Positions 55,904 through 64,000 of a DNA stretch of 64,000 bases are shown piece by piece. The position numbers and the translations under genes were made by a program. The first letter of the stretch is position 1. Each line of letters begins with the position of its first letter. This DNA comes from Selaginella moellendorffii (Eukaryota > Streptophyta > Lycopodiopsida > Selaginellales > Selaginellaceae): assembly GCF_000143415.4 (NCBI RefSeq), contig NW_003314363.1, positions 557,400-621,399 of the forward strand, read 5' to 3'. Under the pieces are notes generated by a model. The model made no database searches, was not told where the DNA came from, and worked only from the letters and a program-made list of their open reading frames with translations.

Positions 55904-56879
55904 TCATCCTTGGTATGGTGCTAGTAGTCTTCAACTTCTATGGGATGTGATTACATAGTTTGTCTTGTGCTTGGTGTTTTACCATTTCCTATTAATATGG
56001 AGTGTGATTGTGACATCAATTGGTGAGTTATAGATGATGCAGTCTAGTTCTTGGAGAATGTTCAAGGATCAAATTTATGGGAAGACGATGTTTACAAACT
56101 TAAATGGATTCTGGATTATGACGAGGAACTTAATTATTATGGAGATAACTATAAAGATGAATTGGAGATTTTACAGGGTAGATGTCAATCTTTTAATATA
56201 CCATTTGATCCTTTCTTTTTACTTTCTGCTTTTGCCTAACCTTTTTTCTTGAGCCACATTTACATGTTTTTACTATTCCTTTTTTGTCTAGAATATTTCC
56301 TTTTCCTAATGCATCAATCATTGATAACTCTTATAATTCTCATTCTCAATCCAGTATTGAATTGAGTGTTTTCTATCCTTTACATACTAATCTGGATCTT
56401 GAGTGTATGTGGGAAGTTGAGAATCTTGCTTTTGTTTCTTTGGCAGAGTCTTTAATCAGTTTTGATGTTGAGTACTCCCATATTCCAAGGGTTCAATCAC
56501 TTTGGCTAGAATTTCAAGTTGTGTCCCCATTTGTTAATGCTGTTGAGAGCCTTTATTTTACTGTTATTGTTAAGGAGTTTATGTATTCCCTTGAGAGTGT
56601 GGATGTTATTATTGATTCTCTCGTCTCATGTGGAATTATGTGTTGAGGAGGTTTAGTAGTGTGAATCTTTTGCTTATATTGTGGTGCCCAAAGTATTTTA
56701 TAATAAAAAGTCCCTTATTTTCCAAGTTTTGAGCATATTTCCTTCTTTTGATTTCCTTATTTCTGCATTGCCCGCTGCTATAAATTCCTTTTCTAATGCT
56801 TCTTTATCCACTTTTTCTTCTTTTATAATAGTTTTTTCCTTAAATTTTTTCACTTTTTCCTTTTTGCTTCGATACTTTA
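55904..56879. other. AT-rich stretch without recognised content
   Basis: Frames of 60-120 codons exist but are T-rich and resemble no family. A GGTATGG text just past the Y LTR recalls a primer-binding site, but nothing else supports a further element. Confidence 0.4.
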
Positions 56880-57682
56880 AACTTTTTTTTTCTTTAGAGG
56901 AGAAGGTAGAGGGGACAAACAAGAGTCCACCCCCAATGATGGAGTGAGGACGAGTGGATATGATAGTAAAGCAAGGACAAATGATATGGATTGTGAAGTG
57001 AGGATAAACATAACAAGTTGGAATGGAACATATAACTCTAACATAATGAAGTTGAATAAATGTGATAGTGGAGTGAGGCCAAATATAGATGGTGGAGTGA
57101 GGATAAAAGTAGCATGTTTGAACAGGGCTAGTGCTTTAGAACTTTTTTTCTTTTGAGATGGGGATGTGGAAGACGAATGGAGTGAGTCATACTTCCCATG
57201 TGCAATGTTAAACAAGGACAAAGATCCTAAGTCTAAGTTAACACAGATCTTGGATGTTAATTGAAGGGAAGATGCAGAGGTAAGTTTTACTTATGGTCAT
57301 GAGTCTGAGTTAATAGTTATTTCAGAGGATTATCGATGAACAGACTTGAAGGTAAGATATATTGTTTGTTGCAATAGCATTTTATGGACTAGAATGGTTC
57401 TTGAAATCCTTTACTTTAATTCAAAGTTATACCTTCGTGGTTGGTTTGAGCATTTGGCAGTTGCATATGGAATTGCAACTAGTGCATTAAAATTTCATAG
57501 TCGATTAATGTTTATGCCATGGCTTTAGGTTTTGTTTCAATTATGGTTGTTAACAACTTTGTTAGTGGTTTTGTGGGAGCTTCAAAATTTTGTGGTAATT
57601 TTTAATTGCCTAACAGAAGCTCTAAATGTTCTACTTAACTTATTGTCATCTTCCAGAGGGGAGGATAGCATAAGATTTGTAA

Positions 57683-57720
<38 letters not shown>
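56880..57720 (+). repeat. Dispersed repeat Z, copy 1, ending in (AT)n
   Basis: About 840 bp that recurs at 63090-63960: GATGGAGTGAGGACGAG, TGGTCATGAGTC-GAGTTAATAG, CATAGTCGATTAATG and TTATTGTCATCTTCCAGAG-GGAGGAT appear in the same order. Both copies end in an AT microsatellite (57687-57720 here). No coding content is recognised. Confidence 0.8.
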
Positions 57721-57725
<5 letters not shown>

Positions 57726-58120
57726 TTATTCTGGCTAGATAATAAAATAATTATAGTACTATAGTATATGGATCATCCATTTGGGTCTAAATTTGGTCCA
57801 TCCATTTTTTTTTATATAAACAGGGGTTTAAACCCCAGTTAATATACCTATTCTCATATCTTGAGCACTCATACATGGATATTTTAGGATATTTTTTATC
57901 TACTGGTTATTATTTATTTAGATTAATTTATATTTATAATTTATAAAAATATTTATATGAGTACATTTGGCAAGTAGAGAGTGTGATGTTGCAAGTAGCA
58001 AAAGTAGAGCTACAAGCTAAAGCCAAAGCTAAAGCCCACTTTGAGCTTGCCCCACATATAGTATACCACATGTAAAGCACTCACTCCCTTGGATTCAAAT
58101 TTGGACTTAGACTCCACCTA
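57721..58120. other. AT-rich spacer
   Basis: No gene or element recognised. Confidence 0.4.
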
Positions 58121-59206
58121 TTGAATATGGAAATGGAATATAGAAATGTGTATATGAATTAGCCTAAAACTTTAGCTTATATACAAAAGCGAGTCGTTTG
58201 GATTGAACTTAATCTAACAGCTATTAAAATCCCATTACACTAATATTAGTATTTGACATCATAGCTATACATTTGGACCTCATATCATCCCCTTTTCTCG
58301 GAAGGATAGAAGGCAATTAAGGTTCTTTAGTTGACAAATTAGGATCTAGAGGGACACAAAAAAATAAGCACTAGTGGATTTGTAGGTGGTATCAATTGTT
58401 TTTTATCCTTTTGTACGAAATGTTTCAATTGTTGCATGTACACAATTTTTAAAGGATCGTCCTATTAAATGTTATGTCAAACATCATAAACTTGCAATTC
58501 AATTTGGCTCCACACAAAGCAAAGGGTTTTTAAAACGAATGCCAAATTGCATCACTGACTTAGATAGCCCTTAATAAAGATGACGCAATCATCATAACTA
58601 CTACAACACTATCCCTTAGAGGGAAACTCATGCAAATGTTAACTATCATCCTAAAAAAGATAGGTGGCAATCACTGTAAAGTATTCAAACCAATGATATA
58701 TATCATTTTTAGGATTCCCATTGAAGAACTCTAGTTAAATGCGAGAATTAACAACAAGAGCATAAGGAGTTGTACCATGCATTATGAATGCCCCCATTAA
58801 TTGAATATGATTAGTTAACTGCAATTACATAGAATTGAGCAATTCTACCAACTACTGCTCTAGAGTTAGAGGAGGAGATTGCTACTTTACAATGAAGATG
58901 AATGAAAAAGAAAAAGGAAACAAGAAAAAATTAAAAAAGTTACAAAGAAAATGAGATTTAAATGATGGAAACGCTAAAGTTAAACCAAAATCCCAAATCT
59001 AAGCACTCCTTATGGATAATCAAAATTGCCCCTCATCTCCACTAATTTAAGTGCATGCAATATGAAATGGAATGCAAAATGATACATATAAATTAGCCCA
59101 AAAACTTGAATTTATATATAGGAGTGAATGGTCCGGATTGAAACTATCAAAATCCCACTATGCTAATATTAATATACAGTATTGTAGCTATACACTTAGA
59201 CCTTAT
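58121..59206 (-). mobile_element. Deleted, AT-mutated Ty3/gypsy copy
   Basis: LTR-like ends (about 58121-58284 and 59047-59206) match the 176-bp LTRs at 39037 and 43872. Between them remain only the integrase C-terminal end (about 58300-58480), then part of gag (about 58490-58890) and the leader. Most of pol is deleted. Compared with the 39-44 kb element it is much more AT-rich, with many C-to-T and G-to-A changes. Confidence 0.75.
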
Positions 59207-59749
59207 ATTTATATTTTATAAACTTTTAATATATTCTAGTTAGTTCAACCATCTAATTGTTAATATGTTATAAGATTAATATTGTATTTAAAATTTATAA
59301 TATATTTATAAATATAAACTTCCAATTGATCAACTAGATTAATTAATAATAAGCATTAATATTAAGAAAACCAAGTGTTTCTATGTGAAGCAAACTATTT
59401 TTTATTAGTTGCCTAATTAAAAACATTTACAATAAATATAAGTCAATTAAATATAAAACCTCAAATCAACTAGTTGTAATATAAAATTTAATGTGTAGGA
59501 TCTCTCAAGTTTAGCCCAAGCATATATTAATCACCATTAATTTCTTTATTTTTTATTAGTAATTTAACTTTCTCAAAGTCGATAGCTAGCTTTCTTCTTT
59601 TGCCAGAGAGCTAGCTTTTGGTGCATTAACTAGTCTCTTTGACTCTTTTTACTTGTTATTAGTTTATGTTTCTTCCTAGTTAATCGAAAGTTTAAACTTG
59701 AGTGTAAGTAGTAAAATGGGATATAGTTGGAACAATAGGATTAATTATA
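59207..59749. other. AT-rich spacer
   Basis: No gene recognised; very AT-rich. Confidence 0.4.
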
Positions 59750-60780
59750 GTGCTTCACCTACAATTGAGTTGATGATAATTGTAGCATTGTTGTTATCTT
59801 ACTTGTATATGGCCCAAGTGTTGATAAGCTTTATTTGAAATAATGGAAGAATGCTCATCAAATATTAATCCTAAAACTTAGCATCAACAACTCATGGCAA
59901 TTATAAAAGTCAGCTTAAGTTTTTTAGTAATATTTAATCATAACTATAAAAGAGTTTATATGGTAAAGCACTTTGTGCCCCTTTGACATATGCATACCAA
60001 AAAGATGGTATATAACCATTTCAATTTGAATATAGTGAATTCACATACTTTATGATCATTTGTTTGAAGGTTGGAATAAGCTATTCTATCAAACCATGTG
60101 AATGATAAACATTATGGAAGTGTGGTATATCCCTAACTAATATGAAATGCCTCAACCATAAATATAAAACCATTATAATCCACTCCACTTGATTGAGGAA
60201 GAAACATCCAACAATACTCATAAATGCACTAACAAAAGCATTGACTTTCACCCAATAAGTCAAGTAATTAAAAACAATAATGATATACTCATTGTTAACA
60301 ATTGATTATGGAAAAGACCTATTAATCAAACATTGCAACCTCAAATGAATAGAAAATTATAATTGACTTCAACTATCTTTCTGTAACATAAAAGGGAATG
60401 TAGCTATGTACATATTGAATAACATTATGTCATGTCTCCCACCTAAAGAAATATATACACAACTTTTTAGTCATATGATGATGTTTTATATGTCCTTCTA
60501 GAATAGAAAAGTCATAGTAAATGTGGAGAAAGCATGAAATAAAAATCAAAAGCACCATCAGCCATAAATAGTTATCAAGATTAGTCCCCATAAAATAAAG
60601 AAGGTTGTTCTTAAGACAATATCAAAAATGTAAATGCTGAAATAGTAAATCATTAGCAAATGATTTAGAATTTTCAAACCCATCTTGAAGCCTTTAAATT
60701 TACAATTGAACCTTTTGAGCCTCATGAACATTATTAAGGTATGGTAAATTAAACCAAATTATTTTTTCACGAAGATGCCT
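59750..60780 (-). mobile_element. Integrase-region fragment of an AT-mutated Ty3/gypsy relative
   Basis: Colinear with about 39555-40600 of the intact-length element (integrase core and zinc region), with shared but heavily mutated text such as TTATATGGT-AAGCAC and CATACCAAA-AGATGG. No LTR adjoins. It may belong with the deleted copy at 58.1-59.2 kb or be a separate insertion. Confidence 0.7.
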
Positions 60781-61069
60781 GAAACTAACATGTCATTCTT
60801 TCCAAATTATGCGAGGATGGACTTATGCAAGAAGTACGTGATGTAGATATAATTCATCATAACTTCATGGTATGTAACTCCTTGCTTGCTGCCTATGGTG
60901 AAGGCCTTGAGATATGCATAAGTCTGAAGCATTGTTCAGGATGGGCAAGAGAAGTATAGTGTCCAGTGGTGATTTGGCTTCTTGCAACAACGTGTTTAAA
61001 TAGCACAATGCCAGTATCCATGTAACGTACTCCTATGAAGCTGAACCCATATAACAGTTGATGTATATC

Positions 61070-61300
61070 GAAATGAGGAACAATCGTGCTAAGAAGGTAA
61101 GCAAAGAGTTTGATTTCTCTTGCCGAGAATGGACTGTACAAAGAAACGGAAATGTTCTTCAAACTAACATGGTGTCGTGGACTTTGCTCTTGCAATCTAG
61201 CAAACTTAAGGAGCCAAGCCGTGAGTTTGAAACTATGCCGGAACAGACTACAATCACCGTAAACTCGATGCTCACAGCATGTGCCCGAGCCAGACTCTCG
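61070..61300 (+). pseudogene. PPR fragment
   Basis: A plus-strand frame contains MVSWTLLLQ, then SREFETMPEQTTITVNSMLTACAR, the VSWTxxL...AxxxFxxMPEx-xxxxNSMLxAxAR text of a PLS-type PPR repeat. The frame upstream and downstream has no further repeats. Confidence 0.5.
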
Positions 61301-61426
61301 ACTTGGTCTTTTGAAACGCCCTTGTGGAAGCGCCTTTGCGAGAATGCCAGCAAGAAATGTCATGGCCTACCTAGACTGCAATCGCTACTTTTAAATCCGC
61401 CCACACATTAAACTTTATTACACTGA

Positions 61427-62986
61427 CTACTCTACGTAATTGATGTAAACCTCTTTTGGAAGCCTTGGAGTGGCCATGGCTTGCAATGGGGTCTTGAGCT
61501 GCACAGTAGTGAGGAAAACCTCTTCCATGGACGGCGTTGTCCCAGGCACAAAGCTCCAATTGAAGCCATGGATGAGATTTGCCACGAGCAGCTCCACTGA
61601 TCGCAATCCCATGCCCATTCCCGGACACTTTCTCCGCCCAGATCCAAACGGGAGGAGCTCAAAGTTTTGGCCTTTGACATCGATGGAGCTCCCCAAGAAG
61701 CGCTCCGGGTGGAATTGTGTGGGATTCTCCCACACTGCCGGATCCATTCCAATCGCCCATGCATTCACCAGGAGAGTGGTCCCTTTTGGAACGTGAAAGC
61801 CGCCAACGGTTGCTGCTTGCCTTGAGATGCGCGGTATGAGTAAGGCTCCCGGAGGATAGCGTCTGAGTGATTCCTTGAGGACAATCTGGAGGTACTCGAG
61901 CTTTTGGAGGTCCGACTCTTGCACCATCCGAGTGCTGCCCACAACCCTGTCGAGCTCCTCGTGGAGCTTGGCCATGACTCGAGGATTGTGCATCACTGCA
62001 CCCATGAGCCACTCGCTCGCGGTGGTGGTGGTATCAGTACCAGCAATGAACATCTCCTGGGCATTTGTTGCATAAGAAATACCTGTTAGTCGAGAGCAGC
62101 AATCAAGGAGAAGTTTTGCAAAGCTTACCATGAGATTCGCCTTTACGTAAGTCTCCCCTTGTGTCCCTGCTCCAAAGAAGTCGAGCATAATATCGAGGAA
62201 GTCCTTGCATTCCCGTGTCGTCTCCTTGTGCTCCTCAACAATCTTTTGCAAGAACTCGTCTTGCTTGGCATGGATTCGCTTGTAGCGAGGAATCTGCCAG
62301 TCCAGCCATCGCAAGTACCAGGGCACCAAGTTGCTAACACAGGGATTGATCCCCAGCTCAAAAACATTGTTGTTGAGCTTCTTGAATTCTATGGCATGGG
62401 CATCTACGTTTTCATCACCAAAGTACCTCTTGCTCATCAAAATTCGTGATGTGACGTTGAAGGAGAAAACACTGGCCACTTTTCTCACCTCCACAGGTTT
62501 GCCATCGCCATGGGCCTTCAAAATCCCCTCCAACGCACGAGAAAGCTCATCCCTTCTGACCCAAGAGAAGGAGTCGATACACTTGGCCGTGAAGAGCTCC
62601 ATTGTACACAGCTTGCGGGTGTTTCGCCATAGCTCGCCATAGGGACTGGTTGAAATTCCAGAAAAGTTATAGCTGAAGTGGTCGCCTACAACCAAGTACG
62701 GCCTGGAAGCAAAATTTAAATCATGTGTGGTGAAGACCTCTTTGGCAAGCTCCTGGCTGGAGATCACCACAGTTGGGATCATTCCCAGCCTCAAGGAAGT
62801 AATAGGGCCATACTTATTGGCTATGTGTTGCAATGCTCTGTGCAGGGGCATTCTTACTAGCAAGTGTAGGTGGCCAATCAGGGGCAATCCCCATGGACCT
62901 GGTGGAAGATTAGAGCAAGCTTTCAAGAAGCACAAGACCAACAGAGCAATGAAAGTTGTGGAGCTCACAGCAAGTGCTAGATCCAT
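61427..62986 (-). CDS. Cytochrome P450, 71-clan (A-type)
   Basis: Exons 62129-62986 and 61427-62056 encode 495 residues. The 72-nt intron (62057-62128; donor GTAAGC, acceptor CCCAG) is a multiple of three without stop codons, so unspliced RNA would add 24 residues within the I-helix region. Removing it restores the normal text EMFIAGTDTTTTASEW. Other P450 landmarks: N-terminal membrane anchor, LPPGPWGLPLIGHL hinge, KESLRR (E348, R351), FHPERF and heme loop FGSGRRKCPG (C430). These ER enzymes hydroxylate diverse small molecules such as phenolics; the substrate is unknown. ATG 62986 was chosen since the longer frame starts at TTG. A deleted relative lies at 37.6-38.1 kb. Confidence 0.93.
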   Translation of the reverse strand: MDLALAVSSTTFIALLVLCFLKACSNLPPGPWGLPLIGHLHLLVRMPLHRALQHIANKYGPITSLRLGMIPTVVISSQELAKEVFTTHDLNFASRPYLVVGDHFSYNFSGISTSPYGELWRNTRKLCTMELFTAKCIDSFSWVRRDELSRALEGILKAHGDGKPVEVRKVASVFSFNVTSRILMSKRYFGDENVDAHAIEFKKLNNNVFELGINPCVSNLVPWYLRWLDWQIPRYKRIHAKQDEFLQKIVEEHKETTRECKDFLDIMLDFFGAGTQGETYVKANLMVSFAKLLLDCCSRLTGISYATNAQEMFIAGTDTTTTASEWLMGAVMHNPRVMAKLHEELDRVVGSTRMVQESDLQKLEYLQIVLKESLRRYPPGALLIPRISRQAATVGGFHVPKGTTLLVNAWAIGMDPAVWENPTQFHPERFLGSSIDVKGQNFELLPFGSGRRKCPGMGMGLRSVELLVANLIHGFNWSFVPGTTPSMEEVFLTTVQLKTPLQAMATPRLPKEVYINYVE

Positions 62987-63089
62987 TTCTGTGGTGCTTG
63001 GTGTCAATATTTCCCTGACTTTTAAAGCCTAGAAGCTTTGGAATGGTTAGTACCTGTAGCTTTTTCCAGAAGGCTAAAAAGTGGCCAAC

Positions 63090-64000
<911 letters not shown>

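Noticed and set aside
55904-55930. A second Y primer-binding site after the 3' LTR (TGGTATGG)
   Set aside because: The match to the initiator-Met site is too short and the downstream DNA is unrelated to the Y interior.

Overview
This is plant nuclear DNA, most likely from a lycophyte close to Selaginella moellendorffii. I infer this from compact genes with very short GT-AG introns (mostly 50-90 nt), genes packed 0.4-1 kb apart, plant-specific families (PPR, land-plant sn-2 GPAT, AUG1/HAUS1, UBC22, LTPG), cyanovirin-N-type lectins, and a neighbouring block of LTR-retroelement debris. Gene models below were spliced by hand; exon phases were checked and close exactly in every model called intact. 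The species name is an inference.

The left half (1-30.4 kb) is gene-rich. In order: the 5' part of a DMT/EamA-type transporter (-), tRNA-Ser(UGA) (-), a small hypothetical gene (-), an intronless P-class PPR protein (+), two tandem GPAT4/6/8-like acyltransferases (+), a UBC22/UBE2S-like E2 (-), augmin subunit 1 (+), a GPI-anchored lipid transfer protein (+), a third GPAT with a degenerate phosphatase domain (-), PDCD2 (+), a 12-exon RNase PH-fold protein with an unrecognised C-terminal half (-), a partial PDCD2 pseudogene, a GT77-like glycosyltransferase (+), a bulb-lectin pseudogene (-), an HVA22-like protein (-), acetolactate synthase (-) and two tandem secreted cyanovirin-N homologues (+). 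Three GPATs and an LTPG within 11 kb form a loose cutin/suberin-related neighbourhood. Several pairs are divergent and share promoters: UBC22/HAUS1, GPAT/PDCD2, RNase PH-like/GT77 and ALS/CVNH.

The middle (30.4-39 kb) is AT-rich spacer followed by a gene graveyard: an unrecognised decayed gene, at least three decayed PLS-type PPR fragments, internally duplicated spacer blocks, and a cytochrome P450 pseudogene related to the intact P450 at the right end.

The right half (39-61 kb) is mostly retroelements. It holds one near-full-length but inactive Ty3/gypsy element with 176-bp LTRs, two heavily AT-mutated relatives of it, and two non-coding (LARD-like) LTR families, here called X and Y, which are nested and rearranged into each other. 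One X LTR contains a 194-bp TG...CA insertion flanked by a 5-bp duplication and carrying a 5S-rRNA-like domain, which is the hallmark of a Cassandra-type solo LTR. The window closes with a PPR fragment, an intact 71-clan P450 gene (-), and the second copy of a dispersed repeat (Z) that ends in a long AT microsatellite.
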